Shown in pieces: positions 51,467 to 60,398 of a stretch of DNA of 64,000 bases. The stretch's first letter is position 1. Every line of letters begins with the position of its first letter. Origin of the DNA: Pseudarcicella hirudinis (lineage in GTDB: Bacteria; Bacteroidota; Bacteroidia; Cytophagales; Spirosomataceae). Location: assembly GCF_900115665.1 (NCBI RefSeq), contig NZ_FOXH01000001.1:553777-617776 (forward strand), in the 5' to 3' direction. Under the pieces are notes generated by a model that saw only the letters and a list, made by a program, of their open reading frames with translations, was not told where the DNA came from and searched no databases. The position numbers and the translations under genes are program-made.

Positions 51467-52081
51467 TTAGTTACCCCACTGCTCTGCCATCGCGTTCGCG
51501 ATACCCTGATAGGTTTTCGCCCTTAATTCGGCCGCCTTACCCCCCAGTTTGTTGTTTCCTGATGGGGATTGGTTTTGCCATCTTTCGCCCGGCTTCAATC
51601 TTAAAACTTCTGTATGGCGCAACAGGGGCAAGCCTTTAAGCCATAGGCAGGTAGCTTTACTTTCCGGATGTCCAAACTGAAACGGTTGTATAATCTGTGT
51701 TTGTTCAACTCCGATTATCCGCTTTGCATAGCAGTGCATTATCGGGTTTTCAATTGCTATTCTTTCGCAATGATGATTAAGGAACAGCTTAAAAAAGTTT
51801 GCTGCCTCAATCATTTCTAAGATTTTATCAGGATTTAGGCCAAATTCTTTCTTAGAGTTATGATACAGCCTCAGTACGCTAGAGTTGCAGAGCCTTGTAC
51901 AGACAGGGTGTGCGATAATCAAATCCCAGCTATTGCAATATAGAATATCCCTGACATCGCCTTTGTAGTGCTTTCCAAGAATGTCGCTATTTTGCAGGTC
52001 GCAGCTCCAGGCATCATGTCCGTGCTTTTCGAACGCTTGCCGAATTATGCCGGACTTTTCACATGCAACCAGCACTCTCAT
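51467..52081 (-). CDS. Phage C5-cytosine-methyltransferase-like protein
   Basis: A 204-aa protein from ATG 52081. MRVLVACEKSGIIRQAFEKH, SCDLQNSDILGKHYKGDVRD, WDLIIAHPVCTRLCNSS, ENPIMHCYAKRIIG, QPFQFGHPESKATCLWLKGL and the end YQGIANAMAEQWG match a well-known phage family annotated as DNA cytosine methyltransferase-like. It has a Rossmann SAM-type core. The catalytic PCxxxS motif is replaced by HPVCTRLCNSS, as in that family, so true C5 activity is uncertain. Confidence 0.75.
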   Translation of the reverse strand: MRVLVACEKSGIIRQAFEKHGHDAWSCDLQNSDILGKHYKGDVRDILYCNSWDLIIAHPVCTRLCNSSVLRLYHNSKKEFGLNPDKILEMIEAANFFKLFLNHHCERIAIENPIMHCYAKRIIGVEQTQIIQPFQFGHPESKATCLWLKGLPLLRHTEVLRLKPGERWQNQSPSGNNKLGGKAAELRAKTYQGIANAMAEQWGN

Positions 52082-52503
52082 TGCTCCCATACTCTCGACC
52101 TTAAGTAAGTTTCTGCGTATTTCTGCGAAATCCCCGGCTGTTTAATAAGCCTTTGCCTGTAGCGCGGTATGTCTTCCATTACCTGTACCTTTTCTTTTAA
52201 AGTTAGCTTCTCGAATACCTTTTCACTTAGCTTTTTGTTGCTATTTGCTTTGTTTCCGTATGCTTCCCAAAAGTCTAAAAATTGAACTTCTGCGGGGAAG
52301 TGCTTTGCTGTAATGTTCTTAGCGTCTTTAATAAACTTGTTTGCAGCAGTTACATTAACAGGGAAGTTCGCAGCTAAAAAAGTAAGTTGGGAGGCATTTA
52401 GCTCAGCTTCGTTAGAGAATCGCACCAAAGTTCCATCTAAGCGAAATTCAAGTATCAATTCTCCCTCGAACAAAGCAGAGCTAAGGATGAATTTTTCGGT
52501 CAT
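52078..52503 (-). CDS. Hypothetical early protein
   Basis: A 141-aa protein with a beta N-terminal half (LFEGELILEFRLDGTLVRFS) and a helical C-terminal half containing FLDFWEAYGNKANSNKKLSE, a stretch also seen in phage replication-associated proteins. Overlaps both neighbours by 4 bp. Confidence 0.5.
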   Translation of the reverse strand: MTEKFILSSALFEGELILEFRLDGTLVRFSNEAELNASQLTFLAANFPVNVTAANKFIKDAKNITAKHFPAEVQFLDFWEAYGNKANSNKKLSEKVFEKLTLKEKVQVMEDIPRYRQRLIKQPGISQKYAETYLRSRVWEQ

Positions 52504-52805
52504 AAGTAATTAAGTTTAACTTCTATAATTACGAATTTTTCGTTAACCCCCGGGTATTCTCGTTTCTTAATTCTATAAGTCTTGATCTTTCTGCTAGTAA
52601 CAAATAACTCACCCTTGTCAAGAGCTGACACCAAAGGGATACCATCCAGTTCTTTAGAAATTTTACGCTCCATTTGCTCAACTTCGTCTTTCGCTTCATT
52701 CCATCTTTTTCTTAATACTTCTACCTGCTCGGCCTTTTTCCTCATCTCCTCATACTTATCAAGTGTATTGCCGAGCATCACTTTGTGTTCATTTATTAGC
52801 TCCAT
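52500..52805 (-). CDS. Coiled-coil early protein
   Basis: A 101-aa protein. Residues 8-55 form a long coiled coil (YEEMRKKAEQVEVLRKRWNE; AKDEVEQMERKISKELDG), and the rest is beta-like. Function unknown. Confidence 0.5.
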   Translation of the reverse strand: MELINEHKVMLGNTLDKYEEMRKKAEQVEVLRKRWNEAKDEVEQMERKISKELDGIPLVSALDKGELFVTSRKIKTYRIKKREYPGVNEKFVIIEVKLNYL

Positions 52806-52809
52806 TTCT

Positions 52810-53026
52810 TTATTTGTTTAGTAATTTTTGTAAATAATTAGCCATTTGCGCACCTGGAAGGGTTACTGTCAAACCCTTTTCGTCACCCCCCCCCCGTGCT
52901 TCCGCGTTTAAGCCTGTAACGCCCCGCTTTTGAGGCTGTCACCTCGTAATTGGGAGGGTTGCCAGCTAGCATCTCTAAGAGATTTAAGCGGGCTACTTTG
53001 TTTTCGATCGCTGTTTTAATATTCAT
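52810..53026 (-). CDS. Small early gene broken at a ten-G tract (candidate phase-variable)
   Basis: On the minus strand ATG 53026 starts an ORF that overlaps the previous gene by 11 bp. At 52895-52886 it meets ten consecutive G. In the present state the frame reaches TGA at 52883-52885 after 47 codons (RGSTGGG then stop). With nine G the frame would run on for 24 more codons (DEKGLTVTLPGAQMANYLQK then LLNK) to TAA at 52810, giving 71 aa. The second part keeps coding character, so the tract is a switch, a slippage site or a sequencing error. Product unknown. Confidence 0.55.
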
Positions 53027-53288
53027 CTGTCTCTACCTCACACGACAGATTTTTAATTAAAAGCACAGCGCCAGGAACAGGAATTGGGGCGACGGCTTCA
53101 TCGTCAAGAGCGTCAAAAGTTTCTAGTACGGCTTTCGCTACTTTCTCCGCAATACATCTTAATGTGCTTTCTTCTTCAAAATCGTTTTCCAGTGCACACA
53201 TTAGCGTTCGTTCAGCATCCCAATAATTCCCATCAAACTCTGCTTCGAGTTCAATTTCTTTTACAATCTTCACTTTGTATTTTTTCAT
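53016..53288 (-). CDS. Hypothetical acidic early protein
   Basis: A 90-aa protein from ATG 53288 (KYKVKIVKEIELEAEFDGNY; acidic C-terminus ending CEVETDEY). The longer ORF start at 53351 would overlap the upstream gene by 100 bp. No family recognised. Confidence 0.5.
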   Translation of the reverse strand: MKKYKVKIVKEIELEAEFDGNYWDAERTLMCALENDFEEESTLRCIAEKVAKAVLETFDALDDEAVAPIPVPGAVLLIKNLSCEVETDEY

Positions 53289-53562
53289 CGTTATCCTTGT
53301 TGTTTTTGTTGAAACCGTAGTCAATGGAGTATGGAAACTCCTTTTCTTCACTTTTATGCCAAAGCCGCTCGTTATTAACTTTCCGAACCGAATGATAGAC
53401 TATCAAGCATGTCATTTCACAATACTCGAATTGCTCCCACGCTGAAAGCCTATGAAACCAAGTACACCTACTCATCATTGTTTCTCTAACCCTGTTTAAA
53501 TTGTAGAGAACCTTTATGTTTTTAGCATATCTATCTTGCGTTATCTCTTCGAATGTTTTCAT
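53251..53562 (-). CDS. Hypothetical early protein
   Basis: A 103-aa protein with a conserved-looking middle (WFHRLSAWEQFEYCEMTCLI) and a highly charged C-terminus (NKNNKDNDEKIQSEDCKRN). Function unknown. Confidence 0.5.
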   Translation of the reverse strand: MKTFEEITQDRYAKNIKVLYNLNRVRETMMSRCTWFHRLSAWEQFEYCEMTCLIVYHSVRKVNNERLWHKSEEKEFPYSIDYGFNKNNKDNDEKIQSEDCKRN

Positions 53563-53582
53563 TTTGCTATACTTTGAAATGA

Positions 53583-54089
53583 TTATTTAGCTAATCGCTC
53601 AGGGGCGTTTTTGTACAGATTTCCGCCGGGATTTTTGTACGCCCGTCTTTGTATTGCCTCATTGTAGCTTTTCTCGCCATACAAACAGATATGTGACGAT
53701 TTTAGAGCTTTTTCACAATGTTTCTTTTCTTGCTCAGACATGAGATTATAAAACACCTTCTTTGCTCCCGTGAGCATACAGCGTTTAATACATGCCTTGC
53801 TTTGCAAATAATGCCTGTACTGTCTGTGAAATCCCATAAGCCTCAATATCAGCTCTGATTTGTTATCAAATCGCTCATCTACTGAGGGAAATCGGATAAA
53901 AAAGGGCAGTAAGTCTTTTACAAATAGATAGTCGCTTGCCTTTATGTAGCTCGGGTCAAACTTCTTTAACACTAAAGCAAAAACCGCCCTGCCCTCGGCT
54001 GTACGAATGCCTGTAATTAGGCTCAGTTCGAGATAATTAACCCTTAATTTCTCTAACTCGTTTTCAGTGTATTGCTTAAATACTTCCAT
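53583..54089 (-). CDS. Hypothetical basic early protein
   Basis: A 168-aa, basic, largely helical protein from ATG 54089, which overlaps the stop of the small membrane gene (TGATG). LVKDLLPFFIRFPSVDERFD and CIKRCMLTGAKKVFYNLM are visible stretches. No family recognised. Confidence 0.5.
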   Translation of the reverse strand: MEVFKQYTENELEKLRVNYLELSLITGIRTAEGRAVFALVLKKFDPSYIKASDYLFVKDLLPFFIRFPSVDERFDNKSELILRLMGFHRQYRHYLQSKACIKRCMLTGAKKVFYNLMSEQEKKHCEKALKSSHICLYGEKSYNEAIQRRAYKNPGGNLYKNAPERLAK

Positions 54090-54214
54090 CACGGAATTTT
54101 ATATAAAACCATTACCAGATGAATGTAAAAGAGCAACGATGCGATAACTAAAACGGAGTAAAAAACTGCTTCTGAGGCTAACCATGAGCCGAACTTTTTA
54201 AAATTTTCTCGCAT
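54089..54214 (-). CDS. Small single-pass membrane protein
   Basis: A 41-aa ORF: basic MRENFKKFG start, then a hydrophobic helix (SEAVFYSVLVIASLLLF-like, about 14-38). It overlaps its upstream neighbour by 17 bp and is coupled to the next gene by TGATG. Too short for most gene finders but well placed. Confidence 0.5.
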   Translation of the reverse strand: MRENFKKFGSWLASEAVFYSVLVIASLLFYIHLVMVLYKIP

Positions 54215-54539
54215 GACTTTTGGGGATTGTGTAAATCTTAGGATTACTATCGTTTGTGTATTTCGACTTCGGTAGGGATTCGGAACTAATGTTACTTTCC
54301 CCTTTAGTAAGATGCGACCGGAAAATTTTGTAGTCTGCCCAGCCCGGACGGCGGGGCTTCCATTTCACATACCTGTTTTCTAAAAGCTTATAAAAACAGG
54401 AAATGTTTTCGGCTGACAAGTCTTTAAATTCCAGCACTGGAACTCCGTCCATGACCTCGCACACTACGCCGAAAGTGTACAAGCTTTCCGTACGTGTATC
54501 GCTTAGATACACCTTTATTTTTTGTCCTATCTTATACAT
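54198..54539 (-). CDS. Hypothetical early protein
   Basis: A 113-aa protein. The N-terminus MYKIGQKIKVYLSDTRTES looks like a small SH3/KOW-type barrel; the C-terminal part is basic and Ser-rich. Function unknown. Confidence 0.5.
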   Translation of the reverse strand: MYKIGQKIKVYLSDTRTESLYTFGVVCEVMDGVPVLEFKDLSAENISCFYKLLENRYVKWKPRRPGWADYKIFRSHLTKGESNISSESLPKSKYTNDSNPKIYTIPKSHARKF

Positions 54540-54543
54540 TTTG

Positions 54544-54717
54544 TTATTTTACCCCTTTTAAGATGTTTTCAATTGTAGCGTTTTCTTTGTAAAATTTTCT
54601 GGCAAGAATAGGAACAATAACATCTACACGAAGCCCCTTTTTGTAATAGTCTTCGAAGTCCTTACGAATTGCTTCGTACATCATTTTTGTAGTATGCCTT
54701 TTTGCGCCTTTCGCCAT
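54544..54717 (-). CDS. Small basic early protein
   Basis: A 57-aa protein from ATG 54717 (MAKGAKRHTTKMMYEAIRKD; ends ATIENILKGVK). The C-terminal half could be a short HTH. The longer ORF start at 54804 runs into the upstream gene and is unlikely. Confidence 0.5.
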   Translation of the reverse strand: MAKGAKRHTTKMMYEAIRKDFEDYYKKGLRVDVIVPILARKFYKENATIENILKGVK

Positions 54718-54724
54718 CTTTTTT

Positions 54725-55087
54725 TTAAATGTATTTTTTAATAATTGTGTCCCTGAGTTGCTGCAAAAAGTTTTCCTCGTAGGTATCCTTTCCAACAAAA
54801 TCAAAACAACCGTCTTGTAGACAGCAAATGAAAATAAGCGCTTGGCTTATCGTAAGCGTAAACACTGTTTCAGCCCCTATATTTTTCGCTCTACTCGCCT
54901 TCTTTGCCGCTTGCTCATAGATTTCTTGTAAGATTGCTGCACAGCCGTAAAGCAAGATATTTTCCTTTAAAACAGGCAGTGGGTTTTGTTGAAAAAACAC
55001 AACAAGTATTTTTCCGAGGGCTTCCAGTTCGCTGTGATTAAACTTTAGCTTTAGTTCCTGCATCGCATTTCTAAGATTTTGATACAT
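54725..55087 (-). CDS. Hypothetical helical early protein
   Basis: A 120-aa helical protein (LPVLKENILLYGCAAILQEI; VFTLTISQALIFICCLQ) with some hydrophobic helices but no clear membrane segment. Start at ATG 55087, overlapping the upstream gene by 37 bp. Function unknown. Confidence 0.5.
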   Translation of the reverse strand: MYQNLRNAMQELKLKFNHSELEALGKILVVFFQQNPLPVLKENILLYGCAAILQEIYEQAAKKASRAKNIGAETVFTLTISQALIFICCLQDGCFDFVGKDTYEENFLQQLRDTIIKKYI

Positions 55088-55236
55088 AACCAATTAGGAA
55101 AATAGTTAAGTCGCCAGCGTGGGTAAAAAGCTCTGTTTAGTGCTAAACTTGCTTTCGGGTTTCTAGTTGAAAGCACATTAAAGAGGCTTTCCGGGAAGAA
55201 AAACCAATCTTCCAAATACACTAATATTTTATTCAT
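55051..55236 (-). CDS. Small early protein
   Basis: A 61-aa protein from ATG 55236, which overlaps the stop of the GemA-like gene (TGATG-type). Aromatic-rich (LEDWFFFPESLFNVLS). Function unknown. Confidence 0.45.
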   Translation of the reverse strand: MNKILVYLEDWFFFPESLFNVLSTRNPKASLALNRAFYPRWRLNYFPNWLCIKILEMRCRN

Positions 55237-55691
55237 CTTTTTGCTGCTTGTTGCTTCCATCTTTCTAGTGCAGTAATGCAATTTCTCAGATCGTCAGCAG
55301 GTAATTTAAAAATCGTTTCAACCTTAAATGTTTTCTGTACAAACTTATTAAGACGCGAGAAATCATTTCCCTGAATAAGCCCCATTCCGCGGGCAATCTG
55401 GTTGATTTTTGTTCGCATGCGGTTAAGAGATTTTTGTATTCCGTCTTGCAATTCGGCTATTAATGCAGCCATCTGCGATTCCGTTAATTCGCTTGAATGT
55501 TCTGTTACGCCACCTGAGTAGTGTAGTACCATTTTTTCGACCTTTGATTTGTCAAATTTCCGCTCTTTCACAAGTAAATGAAAAGCTTTATTTTGTTCTG
55601 ATGTTCTTTTGTTATTTTCCATGCTTATCGTTATGTATTGTGGGAAATAGTACTCGTAAAACTGCTTAAATCCTTTCTCGCTATACTTCAT
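55233..55691 (-). CDS. GemA/Mu gp16-like (DUF1018-type) protein
   Basis: A 152-aa protein from ATG 55691; ATG 55622 (MENNKRTSEQNKAFHLLV) would give 129 aa and fits the family start better. KVEKMVLHYSGGVTEHSSEL, MRTKINQIARGMGLIQ and CITALERWKQQ follow the Mu GemA (gp16) pattern, a small early regulator that modulates host gene expression and supercoiling in Mu. Assignment by pattern and its place in the early operon. Confidence 0.6.
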   Translation of the reverse strand: MKYSEKGFKQFYEYYFPQYITISMENNKRTSEQNKAFHLLVKERKFDKSKVEKMVLHYSGGVTEHSSELTESQMAALIAELQDGIQKSLNRMRTKINQIARGMGLIQGNDFSRLNKFVQKTFKVETIFKLPADDLRNCITALERWKQQAAKR

Positions 55692-55702
55692 CACCTTTTC
55701 GT

Positions 55703-55933
55703 TTATACGTTGAATAAATCTTGCTGGTTATCTGGTCTCTTGTTTTGATTAGGTGCGTACTTTTTAACCTTTTCAGCCCACTTTAGATACTCCTTTTCGA
55801 GTTCCTCTCGCAGCTTCAAAAACTCTTTTGGCTTGTTGGCTTTTAAGTACGTTTTTGAGTCGTGAGACCTTAGTTTAGCCTCAGCAGACTTTAAGTGTAC
55901 TTTGGCTTGTTGGTAGCTGCTAAGCGGCTTCAT
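55703..55933 (-). CDS. Small basic helical early protein
   Basis: A 76-aa protein from ATG 55933, overlapping the previous stop by 4 bp. Lys/Glu-rich helices (KFLKLREELEKEYLKWAEK-like) and the ending QQDLFNV, which resembles a clamp-binding-type tail. Function unknown. Confidence 0.5.
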   Translation of the reverse strand: MKPLSSYQQAKVHLKSAEAKLRSHDSKTYLKANKPKEFLKLREELEKEYLKWAEKVKKYAPNQNKRPDNQQDLFNV

Positions 55934-56577
55934 ACACGCGTTAGAGAAAGAGGGATTTCGTCCCATTCGCCAAGTTCATTTTTTTCTTGAAATGTCATAG
56001 TATAGCGCGTGTCTATTTGTCTATAACTTTCCTTCAACAACTCAATTCCTTTTTTCCAGTTTGGGTCTTCGTAATCATTTTCCATCTTATATAAGAGTTG
56101 CGCCCTTGAAAGCTCTAACTTACCGTTTGCATTTTTCTCTAAAAGAGTTCTAATCCATTTGTACGCATCTTCGTCTTTGGCTTTAAAATGACTTTGAATA
56201 AACAGGGATAGATGTTCTTCTGCCATTTGTGCACGCTCGTCAAAATCACTCACCGTCCGGTATGCGTACACACACCTTCTTGCGCCATCCTTACTAGTTA
56301 CTGAAAAGCCTCCCTTTGAGTGCGCTGGAATGTCTCCATATTCTTGCATAATTTTATAGAGTGCCTCCAATTCGTCAAATGCCTTTTTCTTGAACTCGTA
56401 GAGCGCAATTGACAGCCCATTCGCCCCAGACATTAAGCTTTGTAAGACATCCTCTCTTGTGTCTTCATATGCTTGTCTTTTAGACCTTTTTAGTTCGTTT
56501 TCTTCTCTGCGTTTTTTCGAAAGTAACGCCTCCAATTGCTCTACTGTAAGTTCAGTTGCTACTGCTGTGTTTTCCAT
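55930..56577 (-). CDS. DUF3164-type early phage protein
   Basis: A 215-aa protein from ATG 56577. HSKGGFSVTSKDGARRCVYA, DERAQMAEEHLSLFIQSHFK and YRQIDTRYTMTFQEKNELGE (near 170-195) form the pattern of DUF3164 proteins of Mu-like phages. The N-terminus is a coiled coil. In Mu this region encodes Gam, which protects DNA ends, but Gam and DUF3164 are separate families, so function is open. Confidence 0.65.
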   Translation of the reverse strand: MENTAVATELTVEQLEALLSKKRREENELKRSKRQAYEDTREDVLQSLMSGANGLSIALYEFKKKAFDELEALYKIMQEYGDIPAHSKGGFSVTSKDGARRCVYAYRTVSDFDERAQMAEEHLSLFIQSHFKAKDEDAYKWIRTLLEKNANGKLELSRAQLLYKMENDYEDPNWKKGIELLKESYRQIDTRYTMTFQEKNELGEWDEIPLSLTRV

Positions 56578-56641
56578 GTTATTTATTGTTTTATTGTTTG
56601 AATTTGTAAGCCTTCTAAGTGTTAAATATCCCTTAAACATA

Positions 56642-57568
56642 TTATTGTTTGTTTTGCCGTTTTATCGCGACTACAATACTTCTTTCGACTCTTCTAAGGT
56701 CTGTTACAACCTCTGTAATCTTGCCTCGTCCGTTTGTTCTCGTCTCTCTGTCACATCCTGCCCAGATAGCCGAAATTGTTTCCGTGTCGCTTACACCGTT
56801 GGCCTGGCATATCTTTGCAACGTCTTCGTACTGGCTTCCGGGAAGTTCAAGAAACCTGCTGCCAATACGTGAAAGAATTTCATCAAAGCCAACTTGATTC
56901 TTTGCAGCTCCGTTTAAAATCTTCTTTTTAAGATGCTGAGTTCCGCAGATAACCAAGCCACATTCGCGCTCTAAGGCATTGTAAAAGCTTATAATAAACT
57001 GCAAGCTTGCGGGCTTTAACTTGTCAGTTTCATCAAGCATCAGGATAGGTTTTGTTGTCGCAGAACGCTGGCGAAAAAAGGCTATAATCTGTTCTAACAT
57101 ATCCTCGCATGTATGTCGTTTTTCAGACAATTTTATACCCACCTCTCTGCAAACTTTCTCTAAAAACACCCGGTATCCCCACGCCTCGCAACGGATTAGA
57201 AATACGCCGCTTGTAGTATCGTTTTTTAGGAAGGATTCTAGGCTTTTAGTCTTTCCTGAACCCGCCTTTTCCGATATGCCAATACACATAGAATCCTGTT
57301 TAGCGTTTTCTAAAGCGGCAGTGAGCCATTGGAAATTTGTAATGTCCGCAATCTGCCATTTTTCGGAATCCACTCGGTAGTTAAGCATTCCCGCAATGTC
57401 ACTCCAAGCCTTGTCAGGGAACTTGAACCATCGCTCAGGCTTGCGAATCTCCGTAATGTAAGCGTTCGAAACCCCTAGCTTTGCCGCAACCTTAGTGTAG
57501 CTGCCCAGGTTTGAACTTTCCCGCTCAATCAGCGAGACAATATCGTGTTTGTGCTTTGTTGTTATCAT
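56642..57568 (-). CDS. Transposition target-binding ATPase (MuB-like)
   Basis: A 308-aa AAA+ protein. An N-terminal HTH (about 20-50, YTKVAAKLGVSNAYITEIRK) precedes the P-loop SEKAGSGKT (99-107), Walker B PILMLDETDKL (174-184) and the sensor region GLVICGTQHLKKKI. In Mu, B binds target DNA, stimulates the transposase and provides target immunity. It directly follows the transposase gene. Confidence 0.9.
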   Translation of the reverse strand: MITTKHKHDIVSLIERESSNLGSYTKVAAKLGVSNAYITEIRKPERWFKFPDKAWSDIAGMLNYRVDSEKWQIADITNFQWLTAALENAKQDSMCIGISEKAGSGKTKSLESFLKNDTTSGVFLIRCEAWGYRVFLEKVCREVGIKLSEKRHTCEDMLEQIIAFFRQRSATTKPILMLDETDKLKPASLQFIISFYNALERECGLVICGTQHLKKKILNGAAKNQVGFDEILSRIGSRFLELPGSQYEDVAKICQANGVSDTETISAIWAGCDRETRTNGRGKITEVVTDLRRVERSIVVAIKRQNKQ

Positions 57569-57603
57569 ATTTATAAACGGGTTTTAAATTCCTTTTAAAA
57601 ACT

Positions 57604-59730
57604 CTACCATTGCCCCCAAAAGTCGTCCATTACCTTTACGGGTTCAGCAGCTTTTCCCTTCTTAGTTCCCCTGCGTTTAATGTTCTCTTTCATTTCTGCT
57701 ATATTTGGAAGGAATGCGGCTGTTTCTGCTTCTACGGCAGCAGCTTTACTAACTTTGTGGCTGGCAAGAATCGCCATTGGGTCGTATTGTCCTGCCTCCA
57801 TTAGTATTTTGGCCTTTTTCTTAATTGCCTCACTCGTTTGCTTTTGCTTTGCCTGAAACTCTGCGATTTTACCCCATTCTGCATCCTTTCCGTAACCGTC
57901 AAACCCGTCATTTCTTGCCAAACTTCCCAGAAAATCGCCTGTGTCCGGGGTAAATATCATCACTTCGCTCAGGTCTCTTTCGTCGTATTTTACTACGATT
58001 TCGGCGTGTTTCATTAAAATATCGGCCGCATTTATCGCGTATTTAGCTGCTTTCGACTCAATAAGAGGGAATAAACACACCTCGTTATGTACCTGCAATC
58101 TGACTGTACGCCTTGTGATTTTCAGTTTAGTTGTTTTCCACAGCAAATCGGCAATTTCCCAGCGTTCTATGTTTACGCTTCCCTCATAATCATCGAATAG
58201 ATTGTATAGCTCTGATGGGCTATAGTCAACATTCTTGTATTTTTTAGAATATTTACTCAGCTTAGTTTTTCTATACTCGTTTATATACCCTGCAATCTCT
58301 TTAACAGCATCCTCAAATTTCCAGTTTTCTCTTTTTGCTTGCTGGAATTGCTTAGTAAGCTGGTCGGCAGATCGGTGAGCATTTTCACGCCGTGACTTAA
58401 CGCCCTCCCCGATATAATAGTCTGAATCTATCAAGAATACAGACTGAAATGTTTCAAACCAGCGTTCAACGCCCGGCTTCCCGGTTGGGCTAGTGGTTTC
58501 GGTAGTTTTAACACCAAACCCCTGAAACTTCTTAATAATCGTTTCGACTTCGTCAGTTCCATACCAGCTACCACGGTCATATCTTAGCTCGTATGGTAGT
58601 TTTCCGGTGCGCTCAATGGCCATTCGCAAGGCATTTATTACCATATGTCTATTTTCAGACATATCAAGGCTGTATCCGAGAATATCTTGCGTAGCGTGGT
58701 CGCGTACAACGCTTAGTACCGCCCGTCCCATCGCTAAATCTTTTTTCTTTGTTGTAACTTCGTTGGGATCTTCCCAATAGTGCGGAGTTATGTTAATTGG
58801 AGTTGCATCTATTTCCCAGAGAATATTCTTTTCTGTGGGCATCCGGAGAGGCACAAAACCAGAGAACTTTGCCGCCCGCCCTGTTCCGCCAAAACGCTTA
58901 GCCTGCGTTATCACTTTTGTTTCTTGTTTAGCTAAAGCCTTGTAGAACCATTGTTCAGATACAAATTCGCCGTCTTCCCATCCTAATAGGCTGGCAGCCA
59001 ACTTACATTGTCTATAAATGTGCGCGGCAGAAAAGTTCCGGCCATCGTTTCGCATAGCCAGCGCCCACGCATAAAGTTCGTCGTGTCGTTTTGCCTTGCG
59101 GTTTTTGTTTCCTACGTTTTTAATCGTAATAGCCTCCCAGATTTCGCATTCTTTGCGGAGGTAAACACGCTCCAATAACCTTTTTAGGTTTATTTCATGC
59201 ACTGGAAGAAGCTTGGGTACACCCTTGCCCTGCTGATACGTTCCAATCCAAGCGGCAGCCTGCTTAAACGTATCATATCGCTTCCAGTTGTCAACATGAC
59301 TAGCAACTATCTCACATATTGCGCAAGCTTTAGCAAGTGCTAATTGTTTTTTTTCATCTCTATCATTCCACGCCTTGTAATGCCGCATATACACCATTAC
59401 TCTAACATCAATCTCTGAAACTATCTTATCAAGATTAATTTCTATTACGCTTTTCTGTACAATATGCCCTCTATTTTTCTGTTCATTTATGTACTCTTGC
59501 GGTTGAACACCTTTAAGTACATTCTTAAGCATTAGGTCTTTATACCGTAATGCCATCGCTTCCCATTGCACAAGGCTTTTTCGACGATCAGAAGGGTCTT
59601 TTTTTATTACCCAGCCATCCCGCCCACGATACGCCCCAACCACAATTGTATTTTTCTGAATACCTGCGGCCGTGAGAGACTCGATAGTAACGTATAAGCG
59701 TCCGTCTATTTCCTTTACAATATCCTGCAT
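57604..59730 (-). CDS. DDE transposase (MuA-like)
   Basis: A 708-aa transposase. An N-terminal winged-helix/DNA-binding portion of about 280 residues is followed by the rve-type core. The catalytic residues are D308 (LWEIDATPINI), D385 (LRYDRGSWYG) and E422 (KPGVERWFETF). A Mu-type C-terminal barrel and a final region with GQYDPMAILASHKVSKAAA follow. It joins phage ends to target DNA in replicative transposition and integration. All catalytic residues are present. Confidence 0.95.
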   Translation of the reverse strand: MQDIVKEIDGRLYVTIESLTAAGIQKNTIVVGAYRGRDGWVIKKDPSDRRKSLVQWEAMALRYKDLMLKNVLKGVQPQEYINEQKNRGHIVQKSVIEINLDKIVSEIDVRVMVYMRHYKAWNDRDEKKQLALAKACAICEIVASHVDNWKRYDTFKQAAAWIGTYQQGKGVPKLLPVHEINLKRLLERVYLRKECEIWEAITIKNVGNKNRKAKRHDELYAWALAMRNDGRNFSAAHIYRQCKLAASLLGWEDGEFVSEQWFYKALAKQETKVITQAKRFGGTGRAAKFSGFVPLRMPTEKNILWEIDATPINITPHYWEDPNEVTTKKKDLAMGRAVLSVVRDHATQDILGYSLDMSENRHMVINALRMAIERTGKLPYELRYDRGSWYGTDEVETIIKKFQGFGVKTTETTSPTGKPGVERWFETFQSVFLIDSDYYIGEGVKSRRENAHRSADQLTKQFQQAKRENWKFEDAVKEIAGYINEYRKTKLSKYSKKYKNVDYSPSELYNLFDDYEGSVNIERWEIADLLWKTTKLKITRRTVRLQVHNEVCLFPLIESKAAKYAINAADILMKHAEIVVKYDERDLSEVMIFTPDTGDFLGSLARNDGFDGYGKDAEWGKIAEFQAKQKQTSEAIKKKAKILMEAGQYDPMAILASHKVSKAAAVEAETAAFLPNIAEMKENIKRRGTKKGKAAEPVKVMDDFWGQW

Positions 59731-59731
59731 A

Positions 59732-59923
59732 CTATATATCCCTTAACTCTGCTATTATTTTTTTAGTCAAACCTGCCTTAGAGTCCAAATACACATCTAT
59801 TGCCACTCTCGCACGCATGTTATTTCTTACTCCGTTATTGGTTGCTCTTAAAGTATCATAAGGCACTCCCGACATATCGGAGATTAATTTCAATTCACCG
59901 AAACTCAATCTTTTGTTCTGCAT
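59732..59923 (-). CDS. Small Ner-like/HTH early protein
   Basis: A 63-aa protein two bases before the transposase gene. FGELKLISDMSGVPYDTLRA looks like a helix-turn-helix. In Mu, Ner, a small early-negative regulator, is encoded at this place. It could also be a transposase helper. Confidence 0.5.
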   Translation of the reverse strand: MQNKRLSFGELKLISDMSGVPYDTLRATNNGVRNNMRARVAIDVYLDSKAGLTKKIIAELRDI

Positions 59924-59934
59924 TTTTAATTAAA

Positions 59935-60309
59935 TTAAGAGACCATCTTTAACCATGCTGAATAGGTATTAATCCTTCTGTTTGTTGTCCCAATTTTTTG
60001 AATTGTGACAACCCACCCTCTATCTGCATTCATACTCTTATTGCCAATTTCGACAACTTCCCAATTTCCAAAACGTTCAGACACATCACCCGGCAAACTT
60101 GATGTAACAATACTGCCAATTGTCGGCAATCGTAAGCTGTCGATTTCGATTTTTTGAAATATGTCGGCTTTTTTAAAAGCGTCATGACTTCCATGATACT
60201 TATGTGGACAAAGCGGGCAGGTCTCAATTATTAATTCTGCCCTTACAAGAGCCTCCATAATAGGCTCTTGCCGACATACATTACATGTTATTGTTACATT
60301 TTTAGACAT
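59935..60309 (-). CDS. First early protein with zinc-ribbon motif
   Basis: A 124-aa protein. C9-x2-C12 (ITCNVCRQEP) and CPLCPHKYHG (about 31-40) could form a zinc ribbon; the C-terminal part is beta-rich. It is the first gene of the leftward early operon, opposite the repressor. TTGTCGG-type half-sites lie inside its coding sequence at about 60,119. Function unknown. Confidence 0.55.
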   Translation of the reverse strand: MSKNVTITCNVCRQEPIMEALVRAELIIETCPLCPHKYHGSHDAFKKADIFQKIEIDSLRLPTIGSIVTSSLPGDVSERFGNWEVVEIGNKSMNADRGWVVTIQKIGTTNRRINTYSAWLKMVS

Positions 60310-60398
60310 TTTTCAAAATTTAGTACCGTTCCCTCAAATTTGTATTGCTTTTCAAGTATAATCTACTTAGTTTGTATCTAAGACTGAGTACAATATTA

